7,361 nt of DNA from Gemmataceae bacterium (GCA_020847555.1 JADLBT010000339.1:1-7361); one strand, 5' to 3'. Positions 1 through 6,094 are shown, counted from the stretch's first letter. A program made the numbers and translations. Notes: generated by a model from the letters alone, not told the origin.

Positions 1-638
1 ACGTCCGTCTTCAGCAGGCAGTGGAGCAGGCACTCGATGGCGCGGGGGAGGTAGTCCGGCTCCTGGTAAAGGGGAATGCCGAGCGGGAGCGTGAGGGTGT
101 AGCCCAGGGCGGTGCGGATCAACTCCCAGGCGCCGACGCGCGGGTCGAGGTTGCGGCGGAAGACACCGGCCTGCTGGCCCTCGGCGATGATGCCGGCGAG
201 CAGGGCCTCGCTGTCGAGGTAGAACGAGCGCAGGAAGGCGGCGATCTCCTCGTCGTCGCTCTCGATCAGGGTGCGGTGCATCACCTGGAACTCCAGCGCA
301 TGCTCGCGCGTGCTGCCCAGGTACATGTCGGCGATGGCGTGCAGTTTCGCCAGCGGGTCGGTGACCTCGCCGGTCTCGCTGTGCCAGCGCTCCAGGGTAG
401 CGGCCCGGATCTCCTCCAGCACCTCCAGGAACAGAGCCTTCTTCGTCTCGAAGTGGCGGTAGAGGACTGGCTCGGTGACGCCGGCCGCCTCCGCGATCTG
501 CTTGGTGGTCGTGTCCTGATACCCGTGCTTGACGAACAGCCGCTTGGCGTGGGTCAGCAACTGCTGCTTCCGCTCGGCCTTGCGCAGCCTCCCCGACGGT
601 TTGGGCGGGTCGGGGCGGCGTTTCTGCGGGGCGCTCAT
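1..638 (-). CDS. TetR/AcrR-family transcriptional regulator (C-terminus cut by window edge)
   Basis: DNA-binding repressor, read on the minus strand; about 212 residues are visible and only the extreme C-terminus is missing. Residues 1-20 form a basic, proline-rich leader. Residues 23-70 are a classic TetR_N domain with a helix-turn-helix: TTTKQIAEAAGVTEPVLYRH, then FETKKALF. The rest (about 75-212) is helical and matches the usual ligand-binding/dimerisation half, which diverges too much to name a ligand. The start at 638 is preferred because GGAAGAGG lies 6 bases upstream. An in-frame ATG two codons earlier (644) abuts that Shine-Dalgarno and would be badly spaced. The gene is divergent from the VOC-protein gene at 779, with 140 bases between starts, so autoregulation and control of that neighbour are plausible but inferred. 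The family call is firm; the target and inducer are unknown. Confidence 0.93.
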   Translation of the reverse strand, partial: MSAPQKRRPDPPKPSGRLRKAERKQQLLTHAKRLFVKHGYQDTTTKQIAEAAGVTEPVLYRHFETKKALFLEVLEEIRAATLERWHSETGEVTDPLAKLHAIADMYLGSTREHALEFQVMHRTLIESDDEEIAAFLRSFYLDSEALLAGIIAEGQQAGVFRRNLDPRVGAWELIRTALGYTLTLPLGIPLYQEPDYLPRAIECLLHCLLKTD

Positions 639-644
639 CGGCAT

Positions 645-652
645 CCTCTTCC
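645..652 (-). promoter_or_regulatory. Shine-Dalgarno of the TetR gene
   Basis: On the minus strand this reads GGAAGAGG, followed by six bases and then the ATG at 638. It decides between two in-frame starts: the ATG at 644 directly touches the motif, whereas the one at 638 has normal spacing. Confidence 0.6.
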
Positions 653-686
653 GAACTCGCTGCGGCCACCATCGGGGCGGACCACT

Positions 687-716
687 ATTCTATCGCTCGG
701 CCCGCGCCGTTGCCCA
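687..716 (-). promoter_or_regulatory. Candidate sigma70-like promoter for the TetR gene
   Basis: On the minus strand TGGGCA (711-716) and TAGAAT (687-692) are separated by 18 bases. The -10 element matches the consensus at five of six positions and lies in an unusually AT-containing patch of a GC-rich intergenic region. The -35 match is only moderate. It is placed about 50 bases upstream of the TetR start. This is a pattern match only. Confidence 0.28.
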
Positions 717-755
717 GAGAACTCCGGCCGGGGCTTCGGGCGGCCCGCCGACCAC

Positions 756-766
756 CGCGTTACGCG
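756..766. promoter_or_regulatory. Small palindrome upstream of the VOC gene, possible operator
   Basis: CGCGT-T-ACGCG is a perfect 5-bp inverted repeat around one central base, ending just before the Shine-Dalgarno of the VOC gene. A position overlapping the start of the divergent target would suit a TetR-type operator. However, it is shorter than typical TetR operators, and short GC palindromes are common in such DNA. Confidence 0.18.
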
Positions 767-778
767 ACGGAGAGAACG

Positions 779-1183
779 ATGAGCAAGGCATACCGCAAGG
801 CGTTCGATCACATCGGCATCCCGACCGCGGAGCCTCAACCGGGGGAAAGCTGGGTCGAGTTCAGCCAGGTGTGGGTGACCAACCCGCGCGCGCACCCGCA
901 GCGCATCGAGTACATCCGGCCGAGGGAAGTGCCGCCCGTACCGCCGGAGCAGGTTGGCCTGTGGAAGCTGTGGCACTGGCCGCACGTCGCGTATCGGGTC
1001 GATGACCTGGCCGCGGCGCTGGCGGGGCAGGAGTTGATTTACGGCCCGTTCGATCCCGGCGGGTTCGGGGAGGTGGCGTTCGTCCTCGAACACGGGGTGG
1101 TCATCGAGTTCATGCAGTACCGCGACCTGTCCCACTGGTTCGGCCTGCCCAACCCGCCCGGGTGGCAGCCCGAGCCGTGGTAG
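779..1183 (+). CDS. VOC (glyoxalase/bleomycin-resistance fold) family protein
   Basis: A 134-residue protein of the vicinal-oxygen-chelate superfamily, probably cytoplasmic; no signal peptide is visible. It shows two half-modules. Residues 8-45 contain FDHIGIPT and end at RIEYIRP. Residues 67-113 contain WPHVAYRVDDLAAAL, then PFDPGGFGEVAFVLEHG, and end at VVIEFM. His11, Glu44, His69 and Glu110 fall where VOC metalloenzymes carry their H-E/H-E metal ligands, so metal binding and enzymatic activity are plausible; the substrate cannot be told. The ATG at 779 is chosen because GGAGAG (769-774) precedes it by four bases; an upstream in-frame ATG at 710 has no such site and would add a non-conserved arginine/proline stretch. 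The C-terminus is rich in Trp and Pro. The gene is divergent from the TetR gene, which may regulate it. The fold assignment is fairly sure; the function is unknown. Confidence 0.85.
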   Translation: MSKAYRKAFDHIGIPTAEPQPGESWVEFSQVWVTNPRAHPQRIEYIRPREVPPVPPEQVGLWKLWHWPHVAYRVDDLAAALAGQELIYGPFDPGGFGEVAFVLEHGVVIEFMQYRDLSHWFGLPNPPGWQPEPW

Positions 1184-1239
1184 GGCGAGCGGCAGGAATT
1201 ACTGAGTCCCGCGTGGCCTGTGTCGCCGCGCCGCTCGCC
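1184..1239 (+). repeat. 10-bp perfect inverted repeat just after the VOC stop codon
   Basis: GGCGAGCGGC (1184-1193) and GCCGCTCGCC (1230-1239) are exact reverse complements separated by 36 bases. The left arm begins at the base immediately after the TAG stop codon. In RNA this would close a long-loop, very GC-rich stem. No T-run follows, so it is not a standard intrinsic terminator; it could be a Rho-type or 3'-end stabilising structure, or an operator-like site for the gene at 1267. Confidence 0.45.
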
Positions 1240-1266
1240 AAAGGGTAACAGAGGCGGAGTTGCTCC

Positions 1267-3270
1267 ATGCGCTGTACCGTATGTCTGCTATGTGTTGCCG
1301 GCTCCCTGGTCCTGCTCACCGCCGGACCAGCCGGCGCTCAGCCGCGGTATGTCTCCCACCCGCCCCTGCGCCAGGCGCCGCCGCCGGCCAGGCGCCCCCT
1401 CCCGCCGGGGCCGACGTACTTCGTCGATGCGGCCCGCGGCGACGACAGGGCCGACGGCAAGAAGGCAACCCCCTGGCGCACCGTCGGCCACGCCCTCCGC
1501 CACCTTCGGGCCGGCGACACCCTCTGCCTCCGCGGCGGCACGTATCGGGAGAACCTCTACGTCGCCCTCGCCGGGCGGAAGGACGCGCCGATCGCGCTCC
1601 GCTCGTACCCCGGCGAGCAGGCTGTCCTCGACGGCGGCATCCGCGACTTCTTCGACGCGCCGGTCGATGCCTGGGAACCGTACCCGAACGGGGCACCCGG
1701 CGAGTACCGCTCGAAGCGTGCCTACCCCAACCTGCGCGACGTCGTCGGCTCGTTCGGCGACTCGATGGTCGGCCTGCAGACCTACTACCACGTCCAGGAT
1801 CTCCGGTCCGCGAGCGAGTTGATCGACTGGCAGGACTGGGACCGACGCGACCAGACGGACCTCAAACCGCTCTACTGCGGCCCCGGCCTGTGGTACGACC
1901 GGGCCACCGGCCGGATCCACGTCCGCCTCGCCCACACGCATCTGCCCGACCCGGTGCCCAACTACCGCGGCGCGACCGACCCGCGCAAGCTGCCGCTCAT
2001 CATCGCGCCCTTCCACGCCGTCCCGCTGCACCTGGACGGCGCCCGCCACGTCCAGTTTCAGGATCTGGTGATCCGCGGCGCGGGGTACACCGCCATCGCC
2101 CTCGACCACGGGCACGACGTGACGTTCGACAACGTGACTGTCTGGTGCGGCACCTACGGCATCCGGGCGGCGCGCACCGGCCCGCTCCGATTCGTTCGGT
2201 CGGCCCTGCACGGGAGCGTCGCCCCGTGGACGTTCCGCACCGACGGGAGCAAGCGCGACTACCCCGGCCGGCCGCACCGCAACATCTCGCGCCTCAACAC
2301 CCACGCCCTGGTGGAGATCGAGGCCGGCCGCGAGTCCTCCGTCTATGCCACCCCCTACAACGATCAGTGGGAGTTCGCCTACAGCGACTTCACCGACGCC
2401 CACGACGGGGTGTACCTCGGGTCGATCAATGTCCGGTTCCACCACAACCTGGTCGAGAACCTGCAAGATGACGGCATCTACCTCAGTCCCATGTACCTGC
2501 GGCACCGCCTGGAGAAGACCGACCCGCAGATTCATATCTGCCAGAACCTGTTCCGCGGGCTGCTCACGGCGCTGGCCTTCGGCGGACCGGAGACCGCGAC
2601 GCGCGACCGGATCGTTGTTTATCGCAACGTCTTCGACCTGCGTCCGCTGGTGCAGACCGGGCGGCCGTCCACGAGGAACGCGAAGCCGGGCTTCAGCGCA
2701 GGGAAACTGATCGGCGACCACGGCTCGCCGCCCTGGTCGGCGCTGACGCTGTACCACAACACCTTCGTCCAGGCCGAGCCGGCCCGGCAGGCGACGATGG
2801 CGACGTTCGGCGGTACGCGCGCCGGCCACCCGCGTCGGGTGTTCAACAATATCTTCCTCCACCTGGCCCGGCTGCCGGCCCTGGTCCCGCCCGAGCCGAA
2901 GGCGGACGTTGTCAGCGACGGCAACCTCTACTGGTCCCCCGGGGCCGACGCGAAGACGCTCGCGGCGTTCTTCAGGAAGTTCCGCGCCTCGGACTCGTTC
3001 GTGCAGAGCAAGAAGGTGTACCCGCCCGGTTCGGAGGCGAACGCGCAGGTGGCCGACCCGAAGTTCGTGCGAGCGGTCGCGGATCCGGCGGCCGCCAACG
3101 ATTACCGCCTGGGACCAGGAAGCCCGGCAATCGACGCGGGGGTGGCACTGCCCGCCGACTGGCCCGACCCGCTGCGCAAGCTCGACCGCGGCCGGCCTGA
3201 CGTTGGCGCCCTGCCGCTCGGGGCTGAGCCGTTGGTGGTCGGGCGCCGGGCGGCGCCTGCTGGCAGGTAA
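1267..3270 (+). CDS. Secreted right-handed parallel beta-helix protein (pectate-lyase-like fold)
   Basis: A 667-residue exported protein. Residues 1-24 are a signal peptide (hydrophobic core about 5-20, cleavage expected after Ala-Gly-Ala24, before Gln-Pro). A Pro/Arg-rich linker (about 25-50) follows. Residues 50-124 carry the N-terminal signature of secreted beta-helix proteins: TYFVDAARGDDRADG, ATPWRTVGHALRHLRAGDTL, then LRGGTYREN. The coils span about 255-540, with repeated Asn-containing turns (VRFHHNLVENLQDDGIYL at 389-406, VVYRNVFDL, LTLYHNTF, RVFNNIF). The end has the familiar DPKF...DYRLGPGSPAIDAG (598-624) and a DVGALPLG tail. Such folds usually bind or cleave polysaccharide, but no catalytic residues can be fixed from sequence alone, so activity is open. 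The Shine-Dalgarno GGCGGAG (1253-1259) sits seven bases before the ATG. The stop codon lies inside the downstream hairpin. Confidence 0.88.
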   Translation: MRCTVCLLCVAGSLVLLTAGPAGAQPRYVSHPPLRQAPPPARRPLPPGPTYFVDAARGDDRADGKKATPWRTVGHALRHLRAGDTLCLRGGTYRENLYVALAGRKDAPIALRSYPGEQAVLDGGIRDFFDAPVDAWEPYPNGAPGEYRSKRAYPNLRDVVGSFGDSMVGLQTYYHVQDLRSASELIDWQDWDRRDQTDLKPLYCGPGLWYDRATGRIHVRLAHTHLPDPVPNYRGATDPRKLPLIIAPFHAVPLHLDGARHVQFQDLVIRGAGYTAIALDHGHDVTFDNVTVWCGTYGIRAARTGPLRFVRSALHGSVAPWTFRTDGSKRDYPGRPHRNISRLNTHALVEIEAGRESSVYATPYNDQWEFAYSDFTDAHDGVYLGSINVRFHHNLVENLQDDGIYLSPMYLRHRLEKTDPQIHICQNLFRGLLTALAFGGPETATRDRIVVYRNVFDLRPLVQTGRPSTRNAKPGFSAGKLIGDHGSPPWSALTLYHNTFVQAEPARQATMATFGGTRAGHPRRVFNNIFLHLARLPALVPPEPKADVVSDGNLYWSPGADAKTLAAFFRKFRASDSFVQSKKVYPPGSEANAQVADPKFVRAVADPAAANDYRLGPGSPAIDAGVALPADWPDPLRKLDRGRPDVGALPLGAEPLVVGRRAAPAGR

Positions 3271-3300
3271 AGTCCACGGGACGCAGCCCGTGGACTTTAC
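3267..3300. terminator. Perfect 14-bp hairpin between convergent genes, probable bidirectional terminator
   Basis: The left arm 3267-3280 (GTAAAGTCCACGGG) pairs exactly with the right arm 3287-3300 (CCCGTGGACTTTAC) around a six-base loop ACGCAG. The stem has GC at its top and AAA/TTT at its base, so on either strand the stem ends in a short T-run. It lies between the ends of two convergent genes and includes the TAA stop of the beta-helix gene (3268-3270); the minus-strand gene ends at 3317. The T-run is only three bases and is part of the stem, so it is not a textbook intrinsic terminator. A dispersed palindromic repeat serving as a terminator is the alternative. Confidence 0.65.
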
Positions 3301-3316
3301 TGAACCTTCTCGCAAC

Positions 3317-4528
3317 CTATTGCTCGGGCCTCGGCTGCACGAACGGCTGCAACGGATGCGCCTCGGGCGGGTGCTCCGGGTCGGGAGGGGGAGCGAGGAC
3401 CATCGCCAGCACGCCGGTGAGGACCATCAGCAGCCCGACTCCGCCGACAGCCACCCACCCGACTCTCCTGCGGCTCGCCACGCTCCTCGTGATCACCAGG
3501 ACCGGAACCAGCCCGACCTTCAGCCAGCGAAACGGGTCGTCGTCCTGGAAGCTCACCCGGATGCGCACCACGCTGCTCCCCCAGACCGCCACCCCGGCCA
3601 CGACCGGCAGCCAGAACAGGTGCGGGACCAGCACGACGACCAGCACCAGCGCGAGCCAGACGATGCCCAGCACGCCCAGGCCCAGGTAGAAATCGTCCAC
3701 GCCGGGAATCGTTTGCGGGCGGCCGCGCGTTTTCCTGCGCTTCACCTTCCCGGCGGGTGGGGTGAGGAACGAGGGCGGCGCCGGGGCGGGGGGTTCGGGC
3801 TGACCGGACGGCGACAGCGCGTAGGGCGCAGGCCCCCCGGCGTCTGGTGCGAGCGCCACCGGGATCAGCGCGGCATTACGCAGCCCGGCTGGCGGCGCGT
3901 CCGCCACGATCAGCGGCGGTGGAGGGGGGAGCGGTTGCGGAGCCACGGGCGGTTCGTCCCTGGCGGCGTCGGGGACGTCCAGCGTCAGAAGGCGCCAGTC
4001 GGCCGCGTCTTCGCCGGGAACCTCAGAGGTGGACGAACCAGGAGACCTGTCCATGTCCACGAGGTCGGCACTGGTGATGTGGTGCGGCCCCTGAGCCGGG
4101 GGCGGCAGGGGAGGCGGACTGGCCGCCGGCGCCGGCAGGGGCGCGGGTTGCTGCGCCGGGCGCGGTTGCTCAGACCCCCAGGGATCCGGCAACGGGAGGG
4201 CCGGGCCGTCCAGGGACAGATCGAGGCCAGCCAGGCCCGGTTCGACCGATGGCGCGGGCGCGATCAGGTTCGGTGACTCACCGTCCGGAACGAGGCCAAT
4301 GGGGCCATCGGGCAGCAGAGGCTGGGCGGATGATGCTTCAGAGGCGTGGGCCGTCATCGGATCGAGAGGGGCGCCGGACAAGGTGGGCGACACGATCTCT
4401 TCGAGCAGCACCGCGGGCACCGGCACGGTGAACGTGCCGTGGCACCCCGGGCAGACCGCGAGTTGTCCCGCATGGCACGGGTCGATCCCCAGAGCCCGGG
4501 TACACGTCGGGCACTTTAACCGGATCAT
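3317..4528 (-). CDS. Zinc-ribbon, proline-rich, three-helix membrane protein
   Basis: A 403-residue protein of unknown role. Residues 3-36 form a small zinc ribbon: CPTC at 6-9 and CPGC at 26-29, flanking LGIDPCHAGQLAV, which includes an extra Cys18-His19. This N-terminal module, with the same LGI...AG..V.CP.C spacing, is one I recognise from many planctomycete proteins of mixed C-terminal content. Residues 45-260 are low-complexity, rich in Pro and Ala (for example a run of prolines at 200-205), and probably disordered. A basic patch KVKRRKTRGR (261-270) precedes hydrophobic segments at about 282-301, 303-322 and 356-378; the last residues are again proline-rich. There is no signal peptide, so the ribbon and linker are predicted to be cytoplasmic. 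The start at 4528 fits the ribbon, although the Shine-Dalgarno is weak (AGG nine bases away). Function is not known. Confidence 0.8.
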   Translation of the reverse strand: MIRLKCPTCTRALGIDPCHAGQLAVCPGCHGTFTVPVPAVLLEEIVSPTLSGAPLDPMTAHASEASSAQPLLPDGPIGLVPDGESPNLIAPAPSVEPGLAGLDLSLDGPALPLPDPWGSEQPRPAQQPAPLPAPAASPPPLPPPAQGPHHITSADLVDMDRSPGSSTSEVPGEDAADWRLLTLDVPDAARDEPPVAPQPLPPPPPLIVADAPPAGLRNAALIPVALAPDAGGPAPYALSPSGQPEPPAPAPPSFLTPPAGKVKRRKTRGRPQTIPGVDDFYLGLGVLGIVWLALVLVVVLVPHLFWLPVVAGVAVWGSSVVRIRVSFQDDDPFRWLKVGLVPVLVITRSVASRRRVGWVAVGGVGLLMVLTGVLAMVLAPPPDPEHPPEAHPLQPFVQPRPEQ

Positions 4529-4584
4529 GAGCGCAACCTGTCAAGCAACCGCGGAGTCCCGACCGATGGGCCAGGATACCTTCT

Positions 4585-4613
4585 ACTCTACCGCCGCACA
4601 GCGCCCGCTCCAA
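4585..4613 (-). promoter_or_regulatory. Candidate promoter for the zinc-ribbon membrane protein
   Basis: On the minus strand TTGGAG (4608-4613) and TAGAGT (4585-4590) are exactly 17 bases apart, about 57 bases upstream of the ATG. Each hexamer matches the sigma70 consensus at about four of six positions. The -10 lies in the least GC-rich part of the gap. Confidence 0.27.
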
Positions 4614-4711
4614 GCCGGAGGGTTTGGCTCCGCGCGCGGCGTCGGCGGACCAGCCCGGAGCACCAGCGCAGAGCGCTGCAGGATCCGAAGCGAGGTCCAC
4701 CAGGACTGCCC

Positions 4712-4739
4712 TTGCGGGACCGGGACGAGACGGTACACT
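4712..4739 (+). promoter_or_regulatory. Candidate promoter for the DUF3568 lipoprotein gene
   Basis: TTGCGG (4712-4717) and TACACT (4734-4739) are separated by 16 bases. They would give a leader of about 28 bases that contains the strong Shine-Dalgarno at 4764. The spacing is good and the hexamer matches are moderate. Confidence 0.33.
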
Positions 4740-4763
4740 GCTCGCCCCCTGTCGCTCACGGAA

Positions 4764-4768
4764 GGAGG
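4764..4768 (+). promoter_or_regulatory. Strong Shine-Dalgarno of the DUF3568 lipoprotein gene
   Basis: GGAGG within GGAAGGAGGG, five bases before the ATG at 4774. It fixes the start there rather than at the in-frame ATG at 4624, and it is the best ribosome binding site in the window. Confidence 0.8.
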
Positions 4769-4773
4769 GCACG

Positions 4774-5268
4774 ATGCGCGCACGGTGGCGAGGTTGGGTC
4801 TGCGTGGCGGCAGCGGTCGCGGCGCTGTCGAGCAGCGGTTGCCTGGCGCTGGCCCTGGGAACTGCGGCCGCTGGCGGGGCGGCCGGCTACGCTTACGTGC
4901 GCGGCCGCATCACGGACGAATTTCCGGCGGACCTTGTCACCACGTGGACCGCCGCCCACGCCGCCCTGGTCGATCTCGGCCTGCCGGTCCTGGGCGTCGA
5001 GCGCAGCCGGGAAGGCGAGGGAAGCCTGACAAGCCAGACGCCCGACGGCAAGAAGGTGACCGTCGAGCTGGAGGCGCGACCGGCCCTGCCCCCGGTGACG
5101 CGGGTTCACGTGCGCGTCGGCCTGTGGGGCGATGCGCCTCTCAGCGAGCGGCTGTTCAATCAGATGCACGCGCGCCTGACTCCGGCGGTGCAGCCTGTCC
5201 CCGTTATCGCCGTGGAGCCGCCGGCGCCTCCGCCCGAGACGGCCCCCCCACCGCTCGCCGCGCCCTGA
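4774..5268 (+). CDS. DUF3568-family lipoprotein
   Basis: A 164-residue exported protein. Residues 1-22 are a lipoprotein-type signal (basic MRARWRG, hydrophobic VCVAAAVAAL) leading to Cys23 in SSSGC; the lipobox is imperfect, with Ser instead of Leu at -3. A glycine/alanine segment (GTAAAGGAAGYAYVRG, 29-44) follows, then the body: EFPADLVTTWTAAHAALVDLGL (49-70), DGKKVTVELE (91-100) and TRVHVRVGLWGDAPLSERL (109-127). This order (Gly-rich stretch, YxYVRG, W.A...AL.DLGL, DGKKV, R.G..GD..LS) matches the DUF3568 family of small bacterial lipoproteins, whose role is unknown. Residues 140-164 are a Pro/Ala tail. It is probably membrane-anchored facing the periplasm. It is followed by a 142-base gap, so co-transcription with the next gene is uncertain. 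Confidence 0.83.
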   Translation: MRARWRGWVCVAAAVAALSSSGCLALALGTAAAGGAAGYAYVRGRITDEFPADLVTTWTAAHAALVDLGLPVLGVERSREGEGSLTSQTPDGKKVTVELEARPALPPVTRVHVRVGLWGDAPLSERLFNQMHARLTPAVQPVPVIAVEPPAPPPETAPPPLAAP

Positions 5269-5270
5269 TG

Positions 5271-5310
5271 CAGAGACAAGGAAAAGAGGATGGGGGAAGA
5301 TTTCTGGAAG
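5271..5310. other. Purine-rich, low-GC patch in the 5269-5410 gap
   Basis: About 48 percent GC over 40 bases, with 32 purines, against surroundings near 70 percent GC; 5281-5300 is all purine except one T. It begins just after the lipoprotein stop codon. It resembles the remains of a dispersed intergenic repeat more than a gene. No copy is present elsewhere in the window. Confidence 0.4.
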
Positions 5311-5348
5311 CCTGCGGATGGCGTTCCGTGGGCCTGGATAATCCTGTC

Positions 5349-5367
5349 CAGCCGCAGAATTCGGCTG
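5349..5367. terminator. Weak hairpin downstream of the lipoprotein gene
   Basis: CAGCCG (5349-5354) pairs with CGGCTG (5362-5367) around a seven-base AT-richer loop. A C/T-rich stretch follows but no T-run. It could attenuate read-through into the next gene, or be chance. Confidence 0.22.
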
Positions 5368-5374
5368 CCCCCTC

Positions 5375-5404
5375 TTGCCGCACCGCGCCTTCGCCTGCTA
5401 GCAT
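5375..5404 (+). promoter_or_regulatory. Candidate promoter giving a leaderless mRNA for the 5411 gene
   Basis: TTGCCG (5375-5380) and TAGCAT (5399-5404) are 18 bases apart. Only six bases separate the -10 from the ATG at 5411, so transcription would begin at or next to the start codon. The same gene lacks any Shine-Dalgarno, which agrees with leaderless translation. Hexamer matches are moderate. Confidence 0.33.
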
Positions 5405-5410
5405 CAGGCC

Positions 5411-6094
5411 ATGAGCGCCGTACCCCCTCCCGGTGGCCAGCCCCCGCGCGTCGTCCGTCCCAGGCCCGTCGCGCCGCGCCAGCCCGTCCATCGCCCCGCG
5501 CCCGTGGACGAACCGCTGACACGCCCGCTGTGGCTCGACTTCATCCTGATCCTGGCCGGGTGCTGGCTGTCGTTCCTGCTGACCGACATGAGCGGGTTCC
5601 AGGCGGCCCGGACCTCCGACACCCCAGGTTTTGTCGGCGACTTCCTGCTCAAATGGATCCTGCACGCTCTGTTCCTCCCGCTCGGCGTGATCCTCCTCTG
5701 GCCGGCGTTCTGGGTGACGCAGTGGTTCGCCGACCGGCCCGACCCGCTCAGCGCCGGCGAGTGGCTCTGGGGCGTCGCGTGGCTCGGGGCGGTGGTCCTG
5801 ACCGGGTGGATCATCTGGCAGTACGCAGCCCCGACGAGTCTCCCCGAGGGCATGCAATCAGCGACGTTCAAGGGCCGGGTGTTCGTCGGCTACTCCCTCG
5901 CCATGCTGGCGCTGGCAGCGGTCGCGCTGGTGATCGGCGTCATCGATCTGTTCGCGCGCTGGGGCCAGCCGTGGACGCACCACTGCTGCCTGGCGCTGCT
6001 CATGTGGCCGGTCTTGCCGCTGGCCGTCGTCCTGCTGTGCAACGTCTCGCTGACCGCTTACCCCCCCGTGCCCGTCCCAGCCCCCGCCCCCTGA
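5411..6094 (+). CDS. Multi-pass membrane protein of unknown function
   Basis: A 227-residue protein that I do not recognise. Residues 1-39 are a proline/arginine-rich cytoplasmic-type leader (repeated PxP and RP). Five hydrophobic segments follow at about 41-58, 82-104, 118-138, 157-181 and 191-212, many rich in Trp (for example LLWPAFWVTQWF and GWIIWQY). The tail is again proline-rich (PPVPVPAPAP). A Cys pair lies at 192-193. No enzymatic or transporter motif is visible. The ATG at 5411 has no ribosome binding site but sits six bases after a -10-like hexamer, suggesting a leaderless transcript. The stop is six bases before the MfnF-like gene, so the two are almost certainly one operon; a link to C1-cofactor metabolism rests only on this position. 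Confidence 0.8.
   Translation: MSAVPPPGGQPPRVVRPRPVAPRQPVHRPAPVDEPLTRPLWLDFILILAGCWLSFLLTDMSGFQAARTSDTPGFVGDFLLKWILHALFLPLGVILLWPAFWVTQWFADRPDPLSAGEWLWGVAWLGAVVLTGWIIWQYAAPTSLPEGMQSATFKGRVFVGYSLAMLALAAVALVIGVIDLFARWGQPWTHHCCLALLMWPVLPLAVVLLCNVSLTAYPPVPVPAPAP

Larger units (their letters stand above)
4529..4773. other. Divergent intergenic region with two short hairpins
   Basis: These 245 bases separate two divergent starts and must hold promoters in both directions; candidates are listed separately. Two small hairpins are visible: 4610-4616 with 4621-4627 (7 bp with one G-U pair, four-base loop) and CAGCGC-AGA-GCGCTG at 4664-4678 (6 bp, three-base loop). Neither is followed by a T-run. No convincing small gene or RNA was found. 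Confidence 0.4.

Noticed and set aside
724..731. CCGGCCGG palindrome and the nearby CGGGC-G-GCCCG repeat in the TetR/VOC gap
   Set aside because: Short pure-GC palindromes are expected by chance at this base composition, and neither is placed like an operator.
21..782. A 253-codon plus-strand open frame opposite the TetR gene
   Set aside because: The TetR frame on the minus strand carries a clear helix-turn-helix and a ribosome binding site. This one has low-complexity Gly/Ala/Arg sequence and runs past both.
1288..3315. A 675-codon open frame on the minus strand, opposite the beta-helix gene
   Set aside because: It is the antisense shadow of a GC-rich gene. Its translation is Arg/Val/Gly-rich with no recognisable domain, while the plus-strand frame has a signal peptide and family motifs.
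2909..4276. A 455-codon plus-strand frame crossing the hairpin at 3267-3300
   Set aside because: It overlaps the end of the beta-helix gene out of frame and then runs antisense to the zinc-ribbon gene; its composition is Arg/Pro/Gln-rich with no domain.
4537..4542. A perfect TTGACA hexamer on the minus strand near the zinc-ribbon start
   Set aside because: It is only eight bases upstream of the ATG, so a matching -10 would fall inside the coding region; none is seen, and a promoter there would miss the start.
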